Origin: Gracilariopsis chorda
Taxonomy: Eukaryota > Rhodophyta > Florideophyceae > Gracilariales > Gracilariaceae
DNA: 64,000 bases
Direction: 5' to 3'
Assembly: GCA_003194525.1 (NCBI GenBank)
Contig: NBIV01000105.1
Coordinates: forward strand, 62,001 to 126,000
A model generated the notes under the pieces. It saw only the letters and a list, made by a program, of their open reading frames with translations, was not told the DNA's origin and searched no databases. A program made the translations under genes and the position numbers. Below are positions 23,990 through 35,975 of this stretch, one piece after another. Every line of letters begins with the position of its first letter. The first letter of the stretch is position 1.

Positions 23990-26960
23990 CATCAAACAAC
24001 GTCTTTGTTTAAATCCACGTACGTCATGACACCATCCGTGTCTTGCATTTTATTGACGAAGTATGTCCGCACGGAATGACGCTTCCCACGAACAGGATAG
24101 CCCGTTTGTACTACAGCGATTGGATGACTTATCATCTCAACCTCCTCTACAATCCGGCATGCAAAAACATGAGTCACTATCAATCCTGGAGCGGGAATAA
24201 ATTTGACCTGGGTTACCTCTTCTCAAACCTCAAGTTGCCCAGTCAGCCAGTACTAATTCGTGTGAAGCTGTGCATACTTCGTGGCTCAAGAAGCAAAAAG
24301 TTTTCCCGTAGTACCTATCAACCTCATTCGAACGGTTGCAAGCAAACATTCCAGAAACGTAACATGTCTATCTATGCTCGCTATATTGAGAAAATCCGTG
24401 ATATGTCCATGGGCGCAGAGTCATCGTCCTGATGTCCCGCGAACGACCCCAAACGCGTATTGAGTCATTTCGGCTTCCAAAGTTACCAGCTCCAGCTCGT
24501 GGAATGCCCAATTTCGAAATATGATAACGGACAAGGAGATCTCTTATACCCGATGTGTTAGTTTTTTCTTCGTTGGTTATAGATGTATAACATGAAGGCC
24601 CTAGGAGAAAGAATTGGGTTTGTCCACTTTCGGCACTACTTTGTGAAGAAATACCTGTGAAATGAGAGATCCAATTGTTATCGACATCAGTTTCTTAAAT
24701 ATGGGGGATCTCAATTCCATATCGAAGGCTATACAAAGAGGCTGCTACATGATACTTGATTTTCTCCCTTGCCGACTGGGCAAAGAGAGCCTTTGCTTGC
24801 GTGATTCTGTTCACGTATCGGACAAAGTTTTCAGTTGTCCATTGCCCTAGAAGCGAGATAGGACCAAAATCTCTAATATTCTGAGCAAGGTGTAGTATCA
24901 AATGATATAAATACTTGCAGAGATGAACTCGGTGGGGTCTTTTCTTGTAATACAGATCCACAAAATGTCTGTAGAACCTCTCGGCCAAGGACCCAGTCTG
25001 ATCGACATCTTCTTCACTGTGTCTCCACTGGCACGTAAGGCGTACAAGCTGAACGAAGTACTTCCATGCACTCAATACTTGGGCGGGTATCCAGCCGTCC
25101 TGCACTACAAGACTTTTTGAGATCGTGAATAACTTCCATTCAGATGCTTTCCAGAGTGCAATTTTGTGTAGAACTCGTGGCACCCTGCAATAATATGAGC
25201 CAAACCCCTTCCAATAAGCTCTCAGATTATCTTTCACAGCTTCATACACCGTTCGCGAGGACAGGTATGCTAGTTCTACATGGCGACCAGAATCATTGCA
25301 CCAAATTGAAACAACATCTTTTGCAACATTCTCAAACAAAAAGTGCATGATATCGATAGGAAAAGATCAGAATTCAAGCATGGTATTCAGTTCCAATAAA
25401 GGTGTAGGATGAGTGGAAGAGAATTCCTTTTTTTTTAGATGATATTCAAGTTCTCGTTTCGGAATTTTGAACTCCATCTCTCTGAACCAGTTACAGGCCT
25501 GCATGATCTCATTACGAATTCGGAGAGGAAGGCATGAAGGATCCCATAAACCTCGATCTACAATCCTCCTCTTTGCGTTAGATTGGTCATGGCCAGAAAA
25601 ACCCGGTAGAAAGTAAGAATGGTGAACATGACTGCCTCTGATGAGGCAAAACCGACAAGGAACGAGCCCATTAGGGCCTTTCAGATGAGTATGCTTTTTC
25701 ATGGCAGGTAAGTCTGCCAAATCAAACAGCAGATGCACTCTAACTATCCCGCCTTCGCCGTTCCACAGTTTTGCATTCCCTCCATACAGCGATAGACTCT
25801 GAATCTCCGTGATAAATGTACGGAGAAAGTTCGTGAGTTCCTTTGGTTCATTTGGGCCAGGGATGAGAAGCAAAGGCAGTTGTCGTCTTGGCTTGAACCT
25901 AATGGAAGGTTTAGAATAACACAAAGAGCTATCCAGTACGTGTGGGTATCCGACTTGAAATGCTGCAAACCATCCGCAGGTAGAGCAAGAAATATATCAT
26001 ACTTCACCATCCCTAGACCTCCTCTCTGTGAAACAATATCCTGGAAAATGCGACGTGAGAAGAAGTTGCTATACACTCCCTCCTCCTGTTCAAGGACACC
26101 ACGCCAAAAATAACTGAGAAGGAGCGGCCCCTCCACCGGACTCGGAACCAACATCTCGGTACGTCCTCACACTGGGATGTACTCAAACAGATCAGCTGTG
26201 GTACTGAAATCTTCGTTACTGTGCGAGCATTCTAGAACCGATCCATCTGGTGTTTTCTCCAGAGCTTTGGAAAATTTGGCACAAGCTGGGTGCTTTGTTT
26301 TACATAGTCCAGAATGACGCAGTAGTGCTTTTTGTACACCCGACAATGACCTATATTGGCGCTGAGAGCTATCAAATACTAAGATGTCTTTGATAAGACC
26401 AGTAATGACTGCTGAGTGCTTGATGCCAAGTCCAAGCACATTAGCGTGCTTTTCCATAAAAAGAGAAAACTTTCTGTCCAAGCACATGACATGTCCGTTG
26501 CTTCCAAGCAAATCAGAAGAAACTTCGTTCGCTGTGATGTGAACATGATCGATGATTCGTTCCGCTACGGGTATGAGACAAAGAGAATTCTCTGACTCCG
26601 ATCTGGTTGAGAGAGTGATGGATACGGTACTATTCGATTGATTCGAGTTCGATGAGTACGCTTGACCATGTTCCATATCGTCTTCATTTACTTCACTAGC
26701 GTGAGCGTACAGAGAATAGAGCTGCAAGGAGCTAGTGATGGGAGAAGGGAGAGGAAAACGATGTCTTCATCATGTTCAGTTCCATCAATTCTGTTGTGTG
26801 CTGCTGCCCGATGTCGGATTGCAGTTTCTCTAGAAACCAACTTTCCTTTCCCACATCGACATTTGTAGTCAGGATGGCAAATGTATCCTAGCATACCCAT
26901 ATCTGGATTCATTGAATAAAAAATTCGGAGTATTTTGCACAGAGAGTCCTTGAGACGCAA
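23990..26960 (-). pseudogene. CACTA transposase (Tnp2 family), copy 1, disrupted
   Basis: Tnp2-type transposase, the DDE-class recombinase that cuts CACTA elements out and inserts them. From the N-terminus: a Cys/His zinc motif near 26900-26820 (CHPDYKCRCGKGKLVSRET, then His residues); an acidic, Ser-rich linker; the catalytic core with DLADLPAMKK and GPNGLVPCRFC at about 25715-25640; a PIDIMHFLFENVAKDV block at about 25350; and a distal NIRDFGP-QWTTENFVRYVN block near 24880-24800. The family is usually 700-1000 residues. Resemblance thins after 24695. Reading shifts frame near 26700 and again near 25900-25750, with several stops. The same protein in copy 2 (62.1 kb onward) confirms the alignment. 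It is divergent from the second gene across about 0.8 kb. Confidence 0.85.
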
Positions 26961-27740
26961 TATGGTAACGAACTCGAAAGGAGGGATCGGATATGTCGAG
27001 CAACATGAAAACAGCCGAACAGATATGACGTCATAACTAGTGAAAAGGGATTCCTCAAAGTTGCGAATCTGAAAAGAACTTGTTTCCTTGAAAGCGTATC
27101 CTTCTTCACTCCGCCCATTTCAGGTTGTGCGAAAGGAAATGTGACGGACAGTCATACAGAAAATATCACGATATCGTCACGTCACGTTTCTCTTCAAAGT
27201 ATTTTGTATCACCCAACTTCCACTCAGCGTTCTATCTTTCCTTTCGTTGATCGTGTTGTGTTGGTGCTCGTATTGTGTCGGTGTTTTGTTTCAAACTATC
27301 GCAAGAACTGCCGTCTCCTGTCCAGAAACGAGGAGCTCTTTTGATGCATAGAAGTGGTAACGATCTGGGCGGCAACGTGACTTTTGCCCATCTTTTTGTC
27401 AGGTGTTGTCACCCCATGGGAATACGCCGCGAGCAATCTTAAGTACGCATTACATGGCCATGCATTCAGATAAACAAAAGTATAATTCAATTCACTGGGG
27501 AATATCGTGGCATGTTTGCGTTTGAAGTAAGTGAAAGCGACGAGTATTTCATTTTGTACGACCAAATGTAACGCCACAAATGTGCACACAGCGTGTGTAG
27601 GGATATTTGTCCTCAAGAAAACACCAGGTTCAAACCCTTTATCGCTTGTTCATGTGCTGGGTTCTCTTCTCTATCCCAACGAAGTGCGCAGATACTGGAG
27701 CGCTCAGGAAGGACTCACCATCTCAATCTTGCACATCAGT
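26961..27740. promoter_or_regulatory. Divergent intergenic region of CACTA copy 1
   Basis: The transposase is read leftward and the second gene rightward from this 0.8-kb stretch, so both promoters should lie here. Its minus strand (around 27160-27060) matches copy 2 near 54815-54890 (a GACTGTC, GTCA, CTTTCGCA series). This shows the arrangement is ancestral to both copies. No core promoter element was identified. Confidence 0.5.
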
Positions 27741-27749
27741 ATTAACCAT

Positions 27750-29640
27750 GGGGATGATAGCGAACAAAATCGTTATTCCTGCCCCTAGTTCCGGAACTTC
27801 GGCGAAGGACCCGAGCGCGTTTGGCATTGGCAATGAAATCAAGAGGGCCATCGAGTGTCACAACGAAAGCCTTCGAGAAAACGAAGCAGATTATCGTGTA
27901 GAGATCCCATTGAAGAGTACTGGAAAGTATTTTGTAGGTGTCCTGGGCACTGTTGGTCACTTGCTGTGCTCTTCTGATGTATTTTCACAGCATATGAGCG
28001 GAAGAAGCTTTCGTTCCATCCAACAGGCTACAGGCCAGAACATGTTCCAGAAGTCTGTGAACAGGTTGATTTGCGATACGAACGAGAAGCACAAACTTCT
28101 TGCGTAGTCAGATGGTGATTGGGGAGCAATGACATCCATTGTTCAGAAGCTTCGCAATGAGGTCGCGCATAGAAATAGCAAGAATAGTGCATGATTAATG
28201 AAAAGGAGGCAGCTTGCTCGGCGCCAATGGAATGATCCAGAAGCTATGTTGACAACCAAGCAGACCTTCGAAGAACACAGAGTTCAAACGTAGCGTTTTG
28301 CTTCATGGACTCCAAATCGTACGGAGCCGAGTACGAATTTGCCTCTTTACCGCCATGATGAACATTCGCGGGGAAAGAGAAACCGAAAGCTCAGCCAAAA
28401 AGTCGGGAGGAGTGATCGCGGAATCTTTAACAACATTTGTAGTTCCGATGATTGCAATGGTCTTAGCTCGTCCAGTTCGGATGAAAGTAACACGAAAGGC
28501 AAACCCACGAAGCATCGCAGCTTACGAAGCAGCCAAAAAGTGGAATGCCATAAGGAAAGCGGAACTGCTGAAGATAGTGATGATGATATTCAACCAGGTT
28601 TCAGCGCACTAAAGTCCTCGCAGGCCAATGCAAAGACCAAAACGCTTAGAACTCATGCGAAGGGGAGAGAGTTAGTTCATCGCTCTGATGGTGAATTATC
28701 TGAGAAATCTGATGAGGATGATATTCCTTCAAATAAGAGTCCATACAGCTCCTCCACGCGGAGGCTGAGCCCCAGATAACAAAATGGCAATGGAAAGAAA
28801 AGAATGTTACCTCAGCGCGTTGATGCAGGCCAGTGTGTGGCTGAAAGCCGTCAGACTTCACATGCCTCTGATGTTGCAGTAGAACCAATTTTGAGGACGA
28901 AGACTAAAGCTTCCTTCACGACACTCACCAAACACCCCAAAATGGTGAGGAAAAATAGAACTCTACTTCGCTGCGTAGACTTTTCATTCCTTCAGGAGGG
29001 TAACGAAGTTAATGTGATCGGAAGCAAGAATACAAAGAACGTTCCGTTGACGAAAAGGAAGCAACTTGCCGATAAAAGTAAGAAGCGCCTTTTGCTTGAA
29101 CGTTCTGAAGATGTGCAGTAAAAAAACTCACGTCCACAAGAAGCCAAGTCTTGAAACCCGTTTCGAGATTATTGACGGAGTTATGCCAAAGGGATCTCAT
29201 AGCTCTGGATCTTTGCCTGAACACACTTCACATATGGATGGCAACAGAATGCATTCATCGGGCAAGAAAGACAGTAGTAATTGTGATCAAAGTGCAACGT
29301 AGTAGGTTGCAACATGCAAGGGGATCCAGCTCATAGATTCAATGTGTGCGGAAGAGCCATGCATAATCTTTATTGTCTCACGAGTGCTAGGTGCTGCTCA
29401 TGTTGAAGGAAAGTTCATCTGCTCTTTCAATTGCGTATCGAATGCTTTGAAGCAGATAATAGGCCCCTACAACACGATTTACATCTTTCGCGACTAGGCT
29501 TTCGGTCCCAAGGGAACATATAGAGCACCGAACCTGCAAAGAAGGCTGATTTCGATGTGCTGCGAGCGATGAAGACTGTGCTTTGTGGTTACAGATGGCT
29601 ATCAGTCATCGCTTAAGGGGTCTCTGAGCTTGGACTGAAC
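27750..29640 (+). pseudogene. Second gene of CACTA copy 1, unknown protein
   Basis: I do not recognise this protein. The N-terminal 120 residues are the best preserved (IVIPAPSS, KSTGKYFVGVLGTVG, QATGQNMFQKSVNRLI). A long Ser/Asp/Lys-rich middle follows (28339-29121; SSDESNTKGK, TAEDSDDDIQPGFSA), then a C-terminal Cys-rich segment around 29340-29450. It is conserved in copy 2 on the minus strand (54.8-52.7 kb), including the acidic middle (KYVDDDDIQPVF) and the Cys-rich end, so it is part of the transposon. Position and charge suggest a nuclear DNA-binding partner comparable to plant TNPA, but this is inference. Several stops and shifts interrupt it. The start codon is uncertain; 27748 is one candidate. 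Confidence 0.6.
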
Positions 29641-29649
29641 GATCGAATC

Positions 29650-30108
29650 GTGATATTAGCCACAGACACTGTAGAGCTTGATGTAAGGCATTACTTACTT
29701 CTGACTGGTTCGTCAGAATGCTGTACGACTTATCCCTTTGTGGAGTAAATAATAACATTTGTGACGTTAAGAATTAGCTTATTCTTGTAGCCCCCTGTCA
29801 TCTCAAGCCCCCAACACATTGTCATTACCATGGTTTAATCTAAAATGAGCACGAGTTCAGGAACATGGACAGCAGATTTGCAGCCAGAAGTAGCCTAACA
29901 TGCTGCAGACGTGCTCCACGATAATCAACTACTCGCAGCACTATCGCACAAGTTTGCGCACCATTGGCACGCATGGTGCTCTTTAGCATGTATTTGTTGT
30001 CATATTCATCAAAATCACTTGCGGCGGACGGCAGTTTCGTGATAATTTGTTAGGCGTTTCGGAGGTTTGTGAGCAGCCCATTATCGGCACTATCTCCACA
30101 GCCACCTA
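29650..30108. other. No gene seen
   Basis: Transposon sequence after the second gene. No recognisable frame. Confidence 0.4.
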
Positions 30109-31425
30109 GTGGGGTGGTTTGCGCGTAGACGACGCCGTTCACTTATCCAGAGCATTTGTGTAGAAAGCATAGCATCAGAGTTGAGCTCTTCTACTCCTTT
30201 TTTCAGTAGCATTTCCAAATTTTATATGGCATCCACATCACTTCCTTGTGCAACTGCCATTTCATACAGCTCAGCTCAACCGTTTGCCTCGGGTCAGCCC
30301 AAACTCTACCTGCGCCAGTTTTAAGTACAACTGTAAGACTATTTATGGTATAAGCATCACGACCCTGTTCAATCGCTTTCTCATACAACTTGACTGTTCG
30401 TGTTTGATCTGGTTCAACATCTTCTGCATCAGAAATCAGCAGCACTAGCCAAATTGGAGCTTGTGAAAACGGTATTTATAGGTATATACCAAACAGGGGT
30501 GAGGAGAATGCAAGTGGATGCGTCACGATGCCCAGCAACGTAGCAATAAGAAGCGAGAGCAAGAACGACGAGCTCTTTCCAAAAGAAGACGTGAGTGCCA
30601 ACGATTCTCTGCGCCTGTGGGTTGGCCAACATGTTGCGCCGCCTCCTGCGAAGTGGATGAAGATGCGGTCTGTCCCTGCGAGGGGGGATGAGGTGCAGAT
30701 TCACGACGGACTAAAAGTCGCAAGTGACTTTTTTTGAGGCCACGATCAATGACAGCAACTTGATACGCCGCTAGACACGACAGGGTTGCTGCTGTAGTTG
30801 GTGGCCCCGACTACGTCTGTCGTGATGGGGTGGGGGACGTTCAACTTCACTTCCAGAGCGCGCTTGCGCGCATGGATGGGTTTCCAGAGAATCGTAACTC
30901 AAACGGTCCGCCCATGCAATTGCTCTTCCATTGCAACGTAGAACGCATTCCCGACAGGCCATAGCAGCAAAAAGAGCAACTTTAGCCGGGGTAACGCATT
31001 GAAAGCAATCAACACCATAACGTTGAACGTTGAAAATATCATCTTGAATCAGACAAAAACATAGTAAAAGCGCTTCGAAGCCTATCAAAAAGGTTTCGCA
31101 AGCGTGCATACGAAGAAGACGCAAAGATTATCGCTTGTGGTTGCGAAGAGAGTGGATGAGAAAACATTATAGATACGCGTAGCGTGTAGTATGGTGTTGC
31201 CATAAGTATTGTGAGGCGGTTCTTTCAGTGGCTCATTTAGGAGATGGAGGAGATGCGACTTTGTTAGGGGGTTGGCTGTAGACGCACGCATGAGATTGGG
31301 CATGATGACGGGTCCACGAGTGGTATTCCTAAGCCCATCATCGTTTGTGTAAAACTCTTTACATCAACAGCTCCTTCTTATAGCTCTTTGGCTCTTGTTG
31401 GATCTGCATCAACACTTGCAGTAAT
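30109..31425 (-). pseudogene. Sel1-repeat gene fragment carried in CACTA copy 1
   Basis: The minus strand shows Sel1-like repeats, about 36-residue helical hairpins that form protein-binding solenoids. At 30440-30290 the frame reads EPDQTRTVKLYEKAIEQG, then a YTINSLTVVLKTG block and ADPRQTVEL. After a small duplication near 30275 it continues with a MAVAQGSDVDAI block and KKGVEELNSDAM. A further piece at about 31421-31330 reads VDADPTRAKEL. The 0.9 kb between them is unrelated or decayed, so the gene is in at least two pieces. Sel1 genes are host genes, so presence inside the transposon points to capture. Partner and function are unknown. Confidence 0.72.
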
Positions 31426-31429
31426 AATT

Positions 31430-34425
31430 TAAGGAAAACTTCCAAACGTTTCTTTCACATCTGAACGTCTTGTCATATGCAAAAATTCAATCGAATCTAC
31501 AGCGGACTGTACTGTAACACCTGTAATATGAGCATGGGTTTGGATCACAAAATGTCAGATTTTGAATTTACAAAAGCTATGGAAGCATGCACATGACACA
31601 GATGAACTACCGTAGTTCGTTGAGGGCTGACCGATAAAAGCTGCACATGTCGCAGTTTCTGAAACTGTTGAAAAACAATTGCTGGGATTAACCTAGCATT
31701 GATGTTCTAGAGTATTGACGGCAGTGCACTGCTTTTCTACAGGTTTTTGAACAACAAGTTCAGGATATCCACACCCTATCTGTACACTTCGAAAATTATG
31801 TTCATAAGGCTCGGCCCTGGAAAGTTAAGTTTCCAGCACCACCCGAGCTTCGAACCCGTAACCCCAACGGTCCACCCAACAGCTTTTTACTGGCCCACAA
31901 CTGCGCTGTGTGCCTCCGCTTCCCACGATGTTTATGTTCTGGGATATCGTGGTGTTCTGTATTTATATCAGGTTGTCATAAACAATTACAGTCCGAGTAC
32001 CCATTCCGATTTCCTAATATCAATCTGAGGGCTGGTAGCTGCAAATGTCGTTAGCTCCCTAGTTCGCTACAACGAGCAGTGCCATTTAAATAATAGAGAG
32101 ATGTATTAAGATCTGGCAACGTTAGATTTTTTTATCAATGACTTTGGAGGTGTTCGAGTGGGCACCGTAACTCTATCTGCCATTTGTGTGCAAGGATTGG
32201 GCACCAAACTTCAGTACGTGCGTGGTTCCTTCACAGGCAGCACTTTGGAAGAGATACGCGTATCTTATTGTAATGAGACCGGTATCGAATGTATCGATGG
32301 GAGAAGCGCAAGTATCACAGAATCGTCATCAGGAAAGGGGTCGTTAGGCGGCATCGACAAAGCCGTATAAATAGGGCTAATAGTGACCGCAGTTCAATCT
32401 ATGCGAACGTACACAAAGATGCTATAGCTCGACTGACGAACGACTAGTGCGAATGGTCCACAGAAGGAGCGCGCAATGGTGTACAAAGTAGAGGGGTGAG
32501 ATTTCCGGGGGAAGAAGGGTTACTGCCTGGGCAAGACAAGAAGCGAGGATATGTGTAGAACGAGAGAGAGAGTTGTCGTCTTACAGAGGTTCAAGGTGGG
32601 GGCGACATCGGCGCCGTTAAGTACCAATTTAGATGTTGATCCTTCGTGTCATCAGCCTGCACTATTCAATGAATGCACCCTCTATGCGCCTTGGGCAAGC
32701 CCCGAGACCTCCCAAGTATACCATCGAAGCCATGTTGTTCATCTGCGTCATGTGGGGATCCAAGATCCGCTCAATCAGGTCTCCGTCAACCTCATTTTTT
32801 GCACCCACACTGAAAGGGGGCACGTGTTTCTTAATCTCCGTTCATGGACCATGATTCAGACCCTCGACCTCAGTAATCAGTGTAGCCATAGCATTCTACA
32901 CCTCCACAAAAAAAGTGGTACTTGTCGGCCTTCAGTGTTGCGATCACGCCTGGCATCCCATCCGTAGTTCCAAAGATCATCGTGTTCACCGCCGCTGGCT
33001 CGTTTTCCGTCACTTATAGCAAAATCTACTACGCTCTTCTCAATGCTCAAGCAAGACTTCGAAGGCAAAGATGATGCTAGAGGGAGTTCATTTACGTTTT
33101 CTTCTTCTGCACGTAACAATGGCAAGGATGTGAACGTCCAGCTGAGGTCTTCCACACAACGATCATCTGAATACTACAGAGCATCTAGAGACCATCACAT
33201 GAAGCAGTTTAATGATCTTACAACGACAATTGGCGCCTATGAATACACATCCATAGTTTCGAAGTACGTCAAGCCCACGTTCGTCTGTTGGACAATCGAA
33301 ATGCAATTTGCTGAGCTTTGACAAAATAGTGCAGAGTTCAGACTTGGGAATACCTCACAGGCAAACTGATCAACGATTTCCAATCGAAACAATCTCGCGG
33401 TGCTAGGGAACGTATGGCCCATTTTCTGTCTGATATTACTCCGCATACCAGTGAAACCCCAGGACTAAAGCACATAGACAGCATTGAGACAACAGATTAT
33501 CACGTTGTTGTGTTCATTACTCCCAAAGAAACAGGTCCACCAGGATAGGGTGCGAAATTTATGATCCTAAAACGATTGTACAGCCGGCATTCAGAACAAC
33601 GTTGAAGGTCACCAATGCATTAGTGGCAAAGGACGTTTGTCCTCAATTGCTGCTAGAGAAGAGTTTTGAGAAGTAAGTTTCCCAGATCGAAAGCGAAGAG
33701 AAGATGCCATATCGACGGAGAAGAGACGTCGATCACAGCTTGTTTGTCCTGGTTGGCATGGTCACAGAAATGACTTTCTTTTGTTCCCAAACCCAAACTC
33801 ATGGTCTTTCCCAAAAGTTTTTCATACCCCTACTCTATTTCTATCATTCAAAAAGGTTGAAGTGCAGTATTTCTGGGGAGTAGGTATGCCCAGGAGGAAG
33901 CAAATATGAACAAATATCTTGAAGGATACCGGCGAGGTATTCGTTATGACCCAACGGTGGTTGACTTTGACATCTTCCACGAATCATCAGGGTCTTCAAT
34001 AGTTCTGAGAGCATCAATTTCGCAGGTCAGGTCTTCCAATGACCCAAGCGTGATGCAGACTGGGGCTAGTTCTCGATTTGGAACGACAGCAAAGGTTACC
34101 TGAGGTCTGTTTCCTCAAAGGTTGCCGAAACCCATCGCATATCATAGCTACACTTCACGCACGTGCCTTGCAGGCTGTCTGGATGTTTCATAAAAACTTT
34201 AGGGAATACATGACGGCGTTCTTGAAGAGGTCGTAGCAACGAAGGGTTGCATATCCGAAGTAACTCATGCAACCGGATTGGTGACACCTTCGTCAGTTGG
34301 ACTGAAAGCTCTATTCTCAAAACTGGCTGCTATCTGCTCTTCGAGAATTCTAGAATCGTTGCATGAATGAACATACAGATATGAACAACGATCTGACTAC
34401 GGGAGTTTTCTTTGCGAACAACCAA
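31430..34425. other. Coding-like relics of unknown origin inside CACTA copy 1
   Basis: Plus-strand frames at 32158-32370, 32551-32967, 33043-33321 (Ser-rich start, then a segment YTSIVSKYVKPTFVCW) and 33906-34103 look protein-like but match no family I know. They could be further captured exons or part of the region upstream of the CobW relic. Confidence 0.35.
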
Positions 34426-34429
34426 GTGC

Positions 34430-35560
34430 CACCAGGAGAATCAGCCAAATGATTGGGTGTGACACTTTTTACTGGGCTTACGGGAGCTGCCAAAAGTACA
34501 CCAATGAGAAGCACTCTCAAAGAGAGCCATACGTTGAAGCTAGCTGTAATCTAGAATGAATTTGCAGATATTGCAGTAGTGGGAGGAGCGATAGTGACTC
34601 ACGGACCGAAAATTCATTCTTTGGAAGGTTTCATTAAGCTGTGGAACGGGTGTAATTGGTGCGCGGCGCAGGACGACTTGGGGATGCTCTTCAAAGGTTG
34701 TTGGACTAAAAAAGGGGCGCTTTTGATCATGAAAGTATCGAGGCTAGTGATATAGCAGTCCCGTGGTGTCTTCTTTCTGGGTAGATCAAGGACTGGACTC
34801 TGCCCTCTATCTTGATACCGTTGTGCTGGCTATGGATTGTGTGAACTTGCAGCATTTTGTTGATGATGGATGGACGCGGTTGGTGGCTAGGAAATCCATG
34901 AGGATTGCGGATGTGGTGCTACTGAGCAGTATCGACATGTTGCAAGGTGAAGCAACGCGGAACGAGGGAAACCGTGAATAAGAAAAGTAGCTTATAAGGA
35001 TGATTCGGGCGTATGAATGCAAATTGCAAATTATGCTGACTTCGAGATGAAACGTGGAGCTACAGACTCTGTTCACCATTCAAATGTATGACAGTGAAGC
35101 GACGTTAGGAGATGGGATACAGAGCGATGGATATGGAAAGAGCCATGCCAGACTTGAGTCAATAAGCACGACGATGATAGCGTTTGAGAACAGGAGTTCT
35201 GACGCCCTCAAGTTGGAGCGTGATGTGGGTAGTTTTTTGTGGGAGAAGGAACGCAGCGGTGAGGAAGGCGGAGGGCAATACAGATATGTAGAATAGGAGC
35301 GCTGGTGGTGATTGTGGACGAAGCGAAACAGTGGATACTGAAGACGGCATTCTGACAGAGTTGCATGGGAAGGATGCTCCGATGATTGTAGTATACTTGC
35401 TTGAGGGATTATTTTGCTCAGCTCTCGCGTTTGAAGCACGCACTGCTGCTTTACCATTGGGCTTGACACTATATGGCCATGGATTCCGTTTGGGCGCACA
35501 GACAGGGGGCGCCGCAGAAGTGCTTCGACTCCCACACTTGTATGCTCGTGAAGCTGAGTA
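34430..35560 (+). pseudogene. CobW/ZNG1-type GTPase relic carried in CACTA copy 1
   Basis: Relic of a CobW (P47K) GTPase. Eukaryotic members deliver zinc to client metalloenzymes using GTP. The frame shows the Walker A loop GLTGAAKST at 34474-34500, then NEFADIAVV, and a CxCC-region NGCNWC at 34645-34662. FDHESIEAS (Walker B area) and DTVVLAMDCVN follow. DVVLLSSIDM at 34911-34940 corresponds to the NKxD specificity motif, with SSID instead of NKxD. The C-terminal CobW_C domain follows at about 35150-35340 (TTMIAFENRS, LVVIVDEAKQWIL). Family length is about 350-400 residues, and most of it is spanned. Stops (one in the VI-NEF segment near 34546) and frame changes disable it. It ends about 0.4 kb before the transposon's right terminus. 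Confidence 0.83.
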
Positions 35561-35842
35561 GAGAGAATCAATTGATTTAGATGCCGGCGATGTTTTATTT
35601 CAGTACTAGGAACGGAGGGGGAGAGTTAACCTGCTTCATTGTATTACATTCGTACGCAATGCACTGCAATATTGGGCTCTACAACTGGCCAACCCTTCAC
35701 AGAAATTGGCAGTTGAGCTCTTGTGGCATACTCGTAGCGTATTCTGATAGGTTGCAGTTCTGTTTAAAAATAGTTACATGCAACAAATGGCATACACCCA
35801 CTCCTACTACAAAAATAACTGCACTGGCTTACGGCCCAAAGC

Positions 35843-35945
35843 GTACGCCACTTGCCGATTTCCTCAATACTACAACGCTCATTCTGTCACATTATTGGTA
35901 CGCCATTTAGTGTAAGATAGCACTACTTTTGCACATCAGTACGCC
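35843..35945. repeat. Right subterminal repeats (GTACGCC) of CACTA copy 1
   Basis: Exact GTACGCC copies start at 35843, 35898 and 35939, with degenerate forms further in (GGCATAC near 35789, CTTACGGCC near 35828). They match the motif clustered inside the left end. Confidence 0.75.
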
Positions 35946-35972
35946 ATCTGCGGCACTAAACTTTTGCTAGGG
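35946..35972. repeat. Right terminal inverted repeat of CACTA copy 1
   Basis: Ends CTTTTGCTAGGG. Its reverse complement pairs with the left end at 20799-20825. Confidence 0.85.
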
Positions 35973-35975
35973 ATC
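35973..35975. repeat. Target-site duplication ATC, right
   Basis: Matches the ATC at 20796-20798. Integrase sequence of the host chromovirus fossil resumes directly after it. Confidence 0.85.

Larger units (their letters stand above)
20799..35972 (-). mobile_element. CACTA (EnSpm) DNA transposon, copy 1, complete ends, carries host gene pieces
   Basis: A 15,174-bp element inserted in the integrase of a chromovirus fossil. It is bounded by CCCTAG inverted repeats and an ATC duplication, and has clusters of the heptamer GTACGCC (either strand) just inside both ends. It encodes a Tnp2-type transposase on the minus strand (about 26960-24000) and a divergent second gene on the plus strand (about 27750-29640). 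To the right lie pieces resembling host genes: Sel1 repeats (minus, 30.1-31.4 kb) and a CobW GTPase (plus, 34.4-35.6 kb). Both transposon genes carry stops and shifts, so it is now immobile by itself. Strand is given for the transposase. Confidence 0.88.

Noticed and set aside
20799-35972. Polinton or other large virus-like element, suggested by 15-kb size and many frames
   Set aside because: No polymerase B, capsid or packaging ATPase motif; the transposase is Tnp2-type, and the 3-bp target duplication fits CACTA.
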